Below are positions 1-11,994 of a stretch of DNA of 64,000 bases, piece by piece. The translations under genes and the position numbers were made by a program. The DNA comes from Strongyloides papillosus (Eukaryota; Nematoda; Chromadorea; Rhabditida; Strongyloididae), in the NCBI GenBank assembly GCA_005656395.1, contig SRSI01000020.1, forward strand, positions 558,001 through 622,000, in the 5' to 3' direction. Below the pieces are notes generated by a model that was not told the origin of the DNA, searched no databases, and worked only from the letters and a program-made list of their open reading frames with translations. Positions within the stretch are counted from its first letter, which is position 1. Each line of letters begins with the position of its first letter.

Positions 1-634
1 ATTGTCTAATTTTTATCAAAGTCCATCTTTATATAACCACTTATTTTGTTTTAAAAATTTTAAACTGACAAACTAATATAATATATTCTACCCTATATTA
101 TTATATCCCTTCCTTCTCAATTGTCATTTTATAATTATTATCAGCTAGAGTGAAGAAAATACGTATATATCTATATTTAAATATATATATTAAATTCTGA
201 CACTTTTTTTTGACTCGTTTTCATTTTCCTTCTTTACATCCATCATTTTAAAATATTAATTGTGTATAAAATACTAAATGTTATTATATTTTTTTATTCT
301 TAAGATTTAATTATATATATCCTTAAAGGCATATATTGAAGTAGATATAAACATAAATAGATAGACTTTTTATTTTTAAATTAGTAAAGTAAAAAGTAAG
401 AATATATTACTTTTCACTTTGATAATAAACAACATTTTTGTTTGAGGTTTTCTTTTATTAAAAGTTCATTTTTTATGAAAATATATTGTATGTAAAATTT
501 TTATATATTATATTATATATATTTATTTATATATATTTCATTTTGCTTATTTCTTGCTCCACTTATTTTTCTTTTATAATTATTCTAACATTAATTATAA
601 TTCTGCAATATTATTTATATTTCCAATTAATATT
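1..634. other. AT-rich flank, no gene seen
   Basis: This stretch is almost entirely A/T with T-runs and TATA-like alternations. I see no ATG-led reading frame with coding character. It probably holds the promoter and 5' UTR of the small gene starting at 635. An open frame extends upstream of that ATG only from a TTG, which is not a credible eukaryotic start. Confidence 0.5.
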
Positions 635-1764
635 ATGAATGTTTTTACAAATGACAAAAGAAGAAATGAATCACAGTATCAATGGAATGTTGGGTCGTCT
701 AATCACCAGACATTCAGAATCCCCAGACACTCTATTGAAGTTCCAATTATGGATGGAGAGAAACGAAAAAGATTAGAGGATAAAATTTCAGTTGATATGA
801 TGAGACGTTTGACAACTTTCGATAATAGGCAATTAGTTGACTTTGTCAAATGGCTAAATACAAGTGATCATAAACCTAAAAATAATTTCTTTCGTAGTGA
901 TAGAGGCAATTCTATTCCAGAGGGTAATATAATATCAAATGGACATGAATATCATTATGAAATTAATCATCAAACATCGTTAAATAAAAGTTCCCTTTCG
1001 TATGTTGAAAATAATAATGGAGGGGTTCCACCAATTAAAGGGAAAGGATCAGGGGATAATCGAAAGAATTTTCAAAATATTCCATATTTTGAAAAAAGAA
1101 AATTTAGGTATGTTTTTATTTAAAAGTAAAATATTTAAAATACTTTTGTTGCCCTTTATGAGCAATAAAAATGGAAAACAAAAAACGAGAATATATTTGT
1201 ATATTGCCTGGTGACGTGTAAATTTTTATGTTAATAGTATATTATCTCCTTTATTCATGTAATTTTTATCCATCAATTTATAAATAAATGTCTATGGAGT
1301 AATTAAAAAAGTACATAGTAGGGTACAATAAAAGGAGAAATATCTAATGCATATATGGCCAGATGGAAAATAATATAATATTAACAGACTCTGTTGTATT
1401 ATATTTAATAATTCATAAATTATTTTTAAATTAGACTTATTATAGTTTTAAGCAATTTAAAAATGAATATTAATTAGACAATAAATTCTGTTTATTGCGG
1501 TTATTTTGATAAATTGAAAAAATTGTAGTAGAATTTATGATTAATTTTTAAAATCCAATCATTTTTTTTTATTATAGAGCATCATCAATTACTGGAACAA
1601 GAAATACTAATAATAATTATGCAACAATTTCCAAAAAAAATAGTTTACAATGTTATAGCAACAACAATGATGAAACAAAGGAAAGAAGAAAATCATTAGC
1701 TAATTTTAGGTCAAAATCTTCTAATAGAAGAGTTTCAGGCCCTCCTGTACGTAATTTACTGTAA
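635..1764 (+). CDS. hypothetical nematode protein, two exons
   Basis: Exons are 635-1107 and 1578-1764, giving 219 residues. The donor is AG|GTATGT, the acceptor is TTTTATTATAG, and the split AGA codon keeps the frame. ATG at 635 is the first in-frame ATG. The protein is hydrophilic and low in complexity: Asn- and Ser-rich with basic patches, no signal peptide and no membrane segment. One denser block near residues 45-80 (a charged stretch, then a FDNRQLVDFVKWLN helix) looks structured and is the best candidate for a conserved motif. The tail is Lys/Arg/Ser-rich, which would suit a nuclear or cytoskeletal protein. The intron is 470 bp, large for this window. I do not recognise a family. It is convergent with the minus-strand gene that ends at 2141. 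Confidence 0.6.
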
Positions 1765-2140
1765 ATAATAATGTTCTATTTTACTCAATTATTATTATAT
1801 TTTATAGTATTACTTATATTTTTTAATAAGTTAATATAAAAATAAAATTTGTTTTAATACAAAATTTAAAAAATATAATAAAAACTTAAAAGTATTTATG
1901 TATAAAGAAAGTTTTTATTTTTTAATAAATATAATAATTGTCGCTTTCATATAAATCAAAATTTTAATTCTTTTTTTATATAATTTAAAATGTAATTTCA
2001 ATTTGTTATTTCTTAGTTAAAAAGATAGATAATTAATAGTAAAAAATAGGAACTGGCATAGTAAATTTTTTGCCATGAAAGAAACTTAAAAATAAATTTT
2101 ATAGTTTAAGGTGTAATTAAATTTCGGAGAAAATGATTTT

Positions 2141-3082
2141 TTAACTTATTATTGATATAGTAGATTGTGTGTCAAAACCACATTTACGTGCTTCCTCTTT
2201 CTTTTTTTCTTCTTCAGCTTCAATATCTTTATGAAGAATATCACATTCCTATGGTGCTCTAGCTTGTTTCAAGGCTGAAGTATCTGTGTCTGTGGTAGTA
2301 GATGTATTTTTTTCAATGTATGTATTTTCATCTTCTTTTAAAGTTGTTCCACTTTTTATGAATGTATTTGTTGGTACACTTTGAATCTAAAAATGTCGTT
2401 TAAAAAAAGGTTAATTATATTTTATTTTACTCTTTTCATTGATTGAAATACATAAGAATCTTCATCTAATCCACGTCTTTTAGCTTCCTTTCTATGTTCC
2501 TCTTCTTCCGCTTGAATATCTTTGAATAAAACAGTGTCTTTCAGTAAATTATCAGATTCAATTTCGGATACTGTTTTTTTTCTCTTCATTTTTGCTTTTT
2601 AAATTTAACGGATTAACTTTTTCATTGGAAGAATTTTCTTCGTCAACTACAAAAAAAATTTTATTTTTTATGTTATTTTCTTTTTTAACAGCAGTTGCTA
2701 AAATAGAAACGGATCTAGCAACATTTTGTAGTTGAAGAACTTTTTTTGTCATTGACTGCGGAACTGAAGGATGAGGAGAATTCGTAGGAATAATAAAATT
2801 TTGTACTTGTTTTTTTTTAATACTATTTTCATTATTAGATGCTTTTTCTTTTCCAGAAATAGTAGAAACTACCCTATCAATTTCATTCTTTTCTTCTAGA
2901 GATCTTTGTTTTCCAGTAAATTTTTTAAATGCATTTGGATTTTGGCAAAAATTTGTTTCTACACTTCCAACACGTTTTTTTCGTTTACTATTATAATAAT
3001 ACAAAGAAATGCCAAAAGCAGTCATAAAGACGATTATTAAAATTCCAATGATAAGCCAAAATAGTGTTTTATCGTTTTTCAT
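2141..3082 (-). CDS. small single-pass membrane protein with two repeated charged motifs, apparently broken
   Basis: The reading frame starts at ATG 3080-3082 and has an N-terminal hydrophobic helix (about residues 8-30) followed by a KRKKR stop-transfer, so most of the protein should be cytoplasmic. The uninterrupted frame ends at 2558 (174 residues). A run of eight A on the coding strand (2574-2581) lies just before that stop. Reading it one base shorter continues into a Glu/Lys-rich helix with a KDIQAEEEEHRKEA core, up to a good donor at 2430. An exon at 2386-2141 then carries a second copy (KDIEAEEEKKKEEA), but an in-frame TAG (2249-2251) sits before it. Each copy is followed by Gly-(Leu/Phe)-Asp, then Ser. 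Either the gene is decaying, the assembly has errors, or splicing is more complex. The TAG could itself be an acceptor for a poor GT donor near 2378. No family recognised. Confidence 0.5.
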
Positions 3083-6000
3083 ATTTCTTAATTTTAAAAT
3101 AATTAATATGTAATAATATATTTATAGAAAAGATAAATATAAGATGATAAAGGGTTTGATAATATATATAAAATAGGTATATTACCATGAAATGAAATGT
3201 TTTAAATTATTTTGAAAAAGAAATAATTATAGATAACTTCCATCAAAAGAAAACTATACTTCATAAATATTTTAAAATATTCATTTCAAAAATTTTGGAT
3301 ATTATTAAAGACTGGTAACTATAATAGTAATTTTTATAATTTTCCTCTGTCATAACTTTTTCCTTAAATTTGAGTTCTATACTACGTTATAAAGGTTTAA
3401 ATGACAAATGTGTTGTTCAGGAATAATATTGTTATTATACAATCACCAGTTTAAATATTTCTTTAAGTTAAAGAGTAAAAATTAATTGACATATCCTTTA
3501 TCAGGAAAAGAGCTATACTTATTTTGCTGATAAATAACTTTTTCTCCGATTAAAATATATTTTTATGACATGTGAATTATAAACAGATACGTGATCATTC
3601 TTGTATTTTAAACTTTGTTTCGTCATGTTTTTTAATACAATTGATGCGATTAAATAAAAAAGCACTTTTTAACTGTTATTCAAACAACATAATCTATTTT
3701 TAAAAAAGACAAGATATTACGTCATTAAAAAACGAAAAAATGATAATATGCTAAGATACTTTGGCATTATTTTTTTCAAATGCTAGCCTATTATAGCATG
3801 ATAACTTTTGACTTAACAAATAAGCCTATCTAACAAACTTATTTTCTTATTTCTTTCATAAAATATAAAAAAATTTTTTATTATCAAATTGGCAAAAAAA
3901 ATATTTGAAATCATGTAATAAAATTATCAATGTTATTGGATATGACAAAACAGTATTCTTTATCTTACAGAGATTTTTGGATGGTTGTGAATATACAATC
4001 ATAGATGGAAGTACAAATAATGTAAATTTTTGTTTGGATTTTAGTAACTTAAATTGATGAACAAAAATATTAAAAAATTGTACAATAATCTTTATTTGAA
4101 TAAATGTTTAAAAGTCTTATCACATTGGAGGATATTTTTGATAAGTTTTTTTTTACAATGACTTACAAAAAATTTTGTTTTGCATGTACATTTTTTCCAA
4201 AAAATATAAATTTTTTTATATTTTTAATTTTGGAATAGAAAAAAAGTGTAATTTTTTAGAGACCATAGTTTTAAATAACTCTAATTCTTATAATTATTTA
4301 AAATTTGCATCTAATTGAATATAAAATAATGTGGATTATGTAATTGACTTAATAGGTAAGAAGGTTACAGTATTTCTTTAAAATACAGTATTTTAATATA
4401 AAAATATTAAGTAATATTAATTAACCAAACATTCTATTTTTAAATACTATATATTTATCTTTCTTTGTAAACTTCAAAAAATTAATCACATATCAGGAAG
4501 TATAAATCAGTTATTGAAACAGAAGTATCACTAAATTTCCCCAAAAAATAATTTGGATAAACAACGAATGTTCCTTGTACATTAAACTTCAAAAAAGACA
4601 AATTTGATGAAGGTAAAGGATAAGAAAAAAAAATATAAATTAAATAATCTAGGTGAGTACACATGTTTATCAATGGAGGAAGAGATAGACTAAAAAATTG
4701 GTAAAAAATTAATGAATCAATTGATTGAGCCTATAAAAGTACAAAATCAATTGAAAATTTTATTTAATTATTTGCCAACCATTTGTATTGTTAAAGAAAA
4801 GTACAATTTTTGGTTTGCCTAAAGTTGACACTGTAATTTGATGAATCATTCATTTGATAATATTTGTTGTATTTATTCGGATATCTAATTATAGAAAATT
4901 AAAGAGATATGTATAATATGAGATTATTTAATATAATGATTTTTTATTTAAAAGAATTGAAAAAAATGTATTTCTTTGTTTTGTTTTTTTTTTATAAATT
5001 ACATATACATAACATATGTGATTTATAAATACATTCTTTGTATAAATGAAAAATTTCAAAAAGGGGATCGGTAAAGTAGAAAAAAATATATCAATGATAA
5101 TTATATTGAAAGAGAAACATAATGATATGATATAAATAAAGGACACACATAAAGTTTTCAAATATTACCCTTGAATGAAAAATTGCAAAATATTTCCTTA
5201 CTAAAAACATCCTGATCAGTATCTTTTTTGATTACAAAAAGTTTAAAATATCATTCATTAATAATATATTTGCCTTCCGATTTAGTTATGTTAAAAAATA
5301 AGAGCTACAATCCATTTTTGTTTATTTTATCAACTATTTTATTAAAACATTCCCATTGGTGATTGTAAAATGTTTAAAATAAATGGTTTTATTAGGAACC
5401 ATTTATTTTACAATATATTATTCACCTTTTTTAATTCAATTTTTTAACAAATTATCATATTTCTGTAATATTATTAGTTTTTATTAAATGACTCTATCTA
5501 ATGCAAAACTAATAATAACAATAATGTGAAAAATGTAATAATCCTTAATACCTATTCATTTGTTTTAAAGAAATAATATTAATAACTAAATGTATTAATT
5601 AAAATAAACCTCAAAAACTATATTATTATAATATTTCCGAATTACATAAAGATATATTTATATATATTTATTAAAAAGTAGTGATATTTTGATAAAACTA
5701 AACCTTACATGTTAATAGTTCTAAATAATTATTAAAAATTTTACTTTTTATTAATAGTTATCATCATAAAATATTATTACTTTAACTTTATCCTATCATA
5801 TCAAAGGCAATCAAAAGTGATAATCCTCAATAAAATTAGTCTTTTAGTAGGCTTCACCACACATACCAATTTGATAGAAAAGTAGTTTATTTTTGAAAAT
5901 GAGTTGAAAAATATGACAAACCAGTCTATGTTGAAGTAAGCTTCCTTTTTTTTACAAAATATTTAATTGAACCAATGTATGCTATAACATAAATTTTGTT

Positions 6001-6259
6001 GGATTGCAATTTTTACTTTTGTAATTTTTGAAAGTTCTACTTATATTCCCCTTTTATTTCTCTTGTTTTAGAGTAGAAATCTCTATTAATATATTAATTT
6101 TGTCATAACTATTTTATTTGCTTTAAATATAGAAAGAACATGATGTATTGTTTAAATTATTTGCTTAAATTTAAAAACTCCAGGTGATATCTTCTCTGGT
6201 AATGGGGAATGTCAATAGGGGTGTAAGTTGAATTTTGTTAATTAAAATGTTACGGGTTC

Positions 6260-6281
6260 ATCCCTCAAAAAGGAGAGGGAT
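6260..6281. repeat. short perfect inverted repeat (hairpin)
   Basis: ATCCCTC (6260-6266) pairs perfectly with GAGGGAT (6275-6281) across an 8-base purine loop. It lies in an island that is G-rich compared with its surroundings. It could be a structured RNA element or a protein-binding palindrome, or it could be chance. Confidence 0.3.
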
Positions 6282-9174
6282 AGAAGGAGGAGTGAGATAT
6301 AATAAATATGATTTTATTAATATATATTTATGTATATATTATTTTAGCGTGTAATATCAACTACTGACGTTTGAAATCATTTTATTCTTTGGTCAAGATA
6401 AAATCATAACACAAATTTATATGTTTAATAATGAAATATTAATATATTCCTTTTCTCAGTTACCTTCAAAATATAGTTCTTATAGTTTATAAAGTAATAT
6501 AAATTTTATATGTATATCTGTATTATTATATAAATTTTGATAAAGTAATTAGAGGAGTTTGAAAAATTTGTACTTTTCTTAAAGGGGAGATATTTATAAA
6601 TTGATATTACAAAATTATATAGTTAATAATATATGTATATATAAACATTATAAACGTGTTCAATAATTATATTTTATTGAAAGAGATAAAATTATTTTCT
6701 AAAACTATGTATCATTATTATATTCCTATAATTTAACACTTTTAATAATGTCTAAAAAAATATAATAGCTTTTTTATATTGAAACTTTTTTGTTGTTACA
6801 ATTGTTATATTATTTATTTTTTTTACTTATTTATATTAATAAAAATAATATTAGTTTTCTTTAAAAATTTTCATAAGATAAAAATTGTTATAGCGAGGAA
6901 AAGGAAACTTAAGAAAACATAGACTAGAACCACTTTTCATTAGGAGGAAAAATTAAAGTTTAGTTTAAAAAAAAGATTATTTGAGAGATAATACGTTCGA
7001 AGCGTTTTTGATGCTAATATTCTTATTATGCCTGTAGAAATTTCTGCAAATCTTTTCATGCAAACCATCATATCTGTTATAATTTTACCATATGTTTCAA
7101 CATATCTGTAAAATATTTTTTAAAAGATACCTTTATCTTATAAATATTTGCTTTTTTAGGTTCTTATATTAAAACTGCTTAAATTGATAACTGTAAGGAA
7201 TTATTTTGATGGCATATTAAATTTTTTATAAAACATTTGTATTCAATAAAATAATATGTCATATTAATTTCTATTTCTCATTTACTCTTTTAAAGTCTAA
7301 CTTTTATCTTCACCTGTAATTGCAAGACCATTTATCCAACTTTTTTTTAATTTCCTTACTTTTATACTGGGTTCTAAACCACCTTTTTTAATCTTTTCTC
7401 TTTCACATTTTAATGTTACTTTTCATTTCATATCACTTTTAAAATTTTTCTTATCATCTTCAAAGTACATTATTTCACTAATTTCCATTTAAACCTTAAC
7501 TTTTTATCTTAATATATAAACATGATTAAAGAAAATCTAAAATACATGTATTAATAAATAAGGACAGAAAATCATGTAATAAAAAATATGTTTTTCAATA
7601 ATCTTCTATACAAGCTATTTTTTGTTAAATTTTTTTTTATCACTATATAACACTATCATTAAAAATGTATATTTTTAAAACACCTATTTTATCTTTAATC
7701 ATATGTATAATGAAATAATTATATGACGGATAAAGATAGTATGGTATAGAAATCTTTATCCAATCATACCTCACATATTTTCTTCCTAATTCTTGTTATG
7801 AATAGAAAAAACATTTTAAAGTATATTATTATTAATCGTAATTTTCTAGCTACAAATTATAATATTATTTTCGAGATCATAAATTTTCTTATGTCGTTAG
7901 TAATTTTTTAAAATATTAATTAAATATATATACTACCTTATTATAAATATTTATATTTAAAATAGATATTCTTTTAATTACCCCGAGTAGAAAAATATAA
8001 TTTTACCAAAATATATTAAGTATAGTTGAAAGTATAACTATATTTAATTTTCTTTTTTCTTCTACATCTAGATTAAAAACCACTTTATTTTTAAAATAAA
8101 AATCCACCAATTTATCTCAATGAATCTTTTATCGACCTCATCCCAGGAGTCACAATATTACCAACAAAATTTTGTTCCTTCTCATAAAGTATTTACAAAT
8201 TCTCCAACAACAATTTTTTTATTAAATGATACATATTGATATTTATTAATAATATACTCTTTCTCTGTGTTTCTTCTCCTTATAGTAAATATTGTTATGG
8301 TATGATTAAATCCCTAAAGTGTATCAATGAGAATTTTATGGACCCATAAAGGTAATGTAGTTGAAGAAAATTAAGAATCAAATTGTTTTTTTGATTGTTT
8401 AATTAGATGGATAAAAAAGAGGATATTTTTCATGAATCACTTAACTTAACATTTAAAATAAAACTCTTTGCCATAAAATATAATATATCTATAGATAGCT
8501 TCTTTTATCATTGTATTATGCATGTATATGTATTTTTTTTTATAAATTGTAGGGAAAATATATAAATATCTTTTAAATAAATTGATCCTTAACTTCCTAT
8601 TATTCTCTTTTATTGTAAAACAATATGTTTTATTATAATGTTAACGTTTAATTTAATTTGTACTTAAGTATACAGTTATAATGTAATCTATCTTAGTTTA
8701 AAAAATGACATTATCATAATTATACTTGTTCTGTAGTTAGTATCATCATCTCATCAAACTATAGATAAATATTTAATTCAGAACTTTAGCATAATAAACG
8801 TTTCCTACCTATTACATTTATGTTTCAAATATTTTTTTTCATCTTCCTATCACGTCATCTTCATCGTAATATTCTAAATCACATGAACTGTTTTATAGTG
8901 TCAGAGTAGGATGAATTGTTAGTAGTGCAGAAAACTTTTTTTATTAATAAATTATCCAAAAATCCTCTTTACCAATTATAAAGACGGCTAATAAATAGAT
9001 GTCTAACAATGATTTCTTCTTATCAGTGATTGCACTTTTGGTATGAGAAGTTGTTATGACAAACTTGTTATATGATAAGGTAGATTTTAATGGTTTAGAA
9101 TTAGACAACTACATTTTGATTCTTGATATGTAAAAATTCTATCTTTGATATTATTTCTTATCTTTTTTAATAAT

Positions 9175-9194
9175 CTAGTTTTACCCCAAACTAG
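9175..9194. repeat. short perfect inverted repeat (hairpin)
   Basis: CTAGTTT (9175-9181) pairs perfectly with AAACTAG (9188-9194) around a 6-base loop containing four C. The C-run is unusual in this AT-rich desert. Function unknown. Confidence 0.3.
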
Positions 9195-11923
9195 TACCTT
9201 TAAGTTTGGACTTATACTACGTGAACTTATGTAAGAATTAAAATTATTTATGATTAATTTTTACTTGCTTTTTCTTGAAGATAAAAATAAATATAATACT
9301 GTTACGTAATATGTCTTTTTTTTTACCTTTGTCCCATCAACTCATACACATCCAATTCTCATTGACGTATTATACAAGTAACTTTTAAATAACAAATTTT
9401 ACAAGTTTATATATTATATATATCCTTCTTAAATATTTTTACCTATACCATTGTTAATGGTTTTTGCGCAATTATAAAAGTACTGATAACATAAATATCA
9501 CTAAAAGTATTTTTATTCCCATATTTATTTATTGTTAATTCTACCTCCAAAATCATCCAGAAAATGAATAACAAGTATTTGTTCACCATTTAACATAACT
9601 TTCTTATTATATAAAATACATTTTTAACAAAGAAAATTTAACAAAAAAAAACAGTAAAATTAAATAAATATTATTATTCTCTAACACCATCTTCAATTAT
9701 ACAATTCGATGATTACGTTTTTTAAACCAACATCAAAAATTAATTGACAAAAAAGTGACATATTGTATAAGAAGTATCTTAGATTAATTTGTATAAAAAA
9801 ACTTTTTTTTACAATCTATTTTTTCTCCTCTCAATTTTCTATCTATAACTGAACTACTATCCACTTATAACAATGTGTTTTGCGTTTTAGTATCATCACC
9901 TATCATCAATTTATAAAAAATTCTCTAATGACAATGCACTTTTAACGTTTATTTCCTTTGTCAATTGACAAATGAGTAAAAAAAATTTGTATTTTAAACT
10001 ATTTTTTGATCCAATGATGCTAGTGGTGATAAATGAGAAAAAAGTCTTTGTTCAGAGGTTCGTTTTTTTAAATAATCCTGTTTCATAGTTCATTTCCTTT
10101 ATTTAACTCTTTTTATCTTCTATAGGTACAAGTTTAGATAAAATTTGATAGTAGAATAATACTGAAGATGAGACAAACAGTTTTTTTATACATAAAAATC
10201 ACACTCCTTATATAATGTGTATGGATAGAAGATAATGCCGCCGTCGATGTCTCTCTCAAGGTATTTTTTTAAAATGTCAAATTTTTTCTTTGTTCTTCTA
10301 TTAGATGATCTTGAAAAGTTCATCCTTATGACATTTTTTGTTATACAAATTTATTTTACTCTTTTTTATAGTAGTTTCTAACATCATTTACCAACATTTT
10401 TTATTATTACCCTTATAAGTACAACATAGTTTGAACAACAAAACAGGTAACTCAGTCCCTTAATGTTTTTTTGTACATTTAAATCTTAATAGTGATTTTT
10501 TTTACCTTAAATATATTTTAATTTATTCTAACTTTTTTATGTTTTAAAATTTTATTAATCTGCCTGTAAAAGATTAGTTCTTATTTTAGTTTATCAATGA
10601 AGTTTTTTTATAATTACTTTAGTGTAGTAAGTTAACTTGATTCTTATACATAAAAACATTATTAGATAATTAGTTATAATATTTAATTATAAATAAAAAA
10701 AACTTTTTTAATATAATTTGTATTGTCAATTATTTTTTCTAATTGTATATAATTGTGCTTGATTTGTACTTTTTTTTCTATCAATCGTGTGTAATTTTTT
10801 AAAATCTAAAACGTTTTTTTATAATTGATGTTAAAATAGGAAGGAAAAAAACTATATTTATTACTTAAATAGATTATATTTTTTTAAAGTAGCTTTCCTA
10901 CATTTGTCACAAATTTTGTACGCATATATTATAAAAAAATGATTGTAAGTTGTTAAAAACTAAATAACAGAAATAGATGTGCCGCGTTAGGTGTCGTAAT
11001 AAAAAAAAACACATCAAATTAGGTATGTAGTTTTTTTAACATTAAATATATAAAATATTTATGTGGTACTCTTTTTATAATATAAAAACGTCATTAACCT
11101 AAAGATTTCTGACCTTTTAAACACATAAAAAAATATTTCAAATGTATAAAAAAACAAAACTTTTTGTTACTAAAATAATAATTGATCTAATGATTTTATT
11201 TTAATTTTATCTATCTATAACAGGTGAAAAAAAATTTTTTTCCTTCTTTTTTTATTATTGGTTAGAATATAATGTATTTTTTCTACTATATTATATTATT
11301 ATGACAAAATTTAGTATAAATGAAAAGAGAATTAAAACCAGTTTCTATTTCCTTCAAGTAGTTTTGTATAATTTTGATACATTTTGAAATGTATTATAAA
11401 AATATATTTTATATTTAAAGGTAGGATCAAAAAAGTGCAAAAGTATAGGACGATAAAAAGTAAAAAAAAATATAAAATTGTTTTGTATGCCCAATAAAAA
11501 AAGTTAGTCTCTTCCTTAATTGTTTTAACACATTTTATTTATATACATACAATTGATACACAAGGTATATTGGTATATCTTTTTATGATCAACCTTCTTT
11601 TTTTAACATTTCATATATAAAAAAAAGGAAATATAAGAGTTGAAACTTTTTGTAAGGTGATCAGCAGTAGTATTAAGTAAAAAAAAAGAAAAAAAGGACT
11701 AATTTTTTTATTCTACCTAACAGTATATAAAATAAAAAAATATACTTTTTAAATGTAGTTAAAGGTTAAAAAGTATATACACGCATATAATAGGAAAATT
11801 ATATCTTTAAAAAAGGGACAGTATAATGATAGAAAGAAGATATATCAACTGAAGGAGTTCTTTTTTATATATAAACTTCTTTTATAACCATTTTCCTTAT
11901 GGAGTGGAGCGCCTTTTATGAAG

Positions 11924-11994
11924 GTAGGTAACAAAATCGTCATCTCATGTAGTAATTAGATGATGATGCCCTTTTAGTGTATGGAGCCACCTAC
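11924..11994 (+). other. candidate structured RNA or pre-miRNA-like hairpin
   Basis: An inner 10-bp stem (11936-11945 with 11958-11967, one G-U pair, 12-base loop) is nested inside an outer 6-bp stem, GTAGGT (11924-11929) with ACCTAC (11989-11994). The inner arms are asymmetric (6 against 21 bases), which is poor for a canonical microRNA precursor. The segment is clearly less AT-rich than its flanks and is followed by a T-run. I do not recognise a known microRNA in either arm. Confidence 0.25.

Noticed and set aside
554..634. N-terminal hydrophobic extension of the first gene
   Set aside because: It opens with TTG, not ATG; the first in-frame ATG is at 635 and the extension is AT noise.
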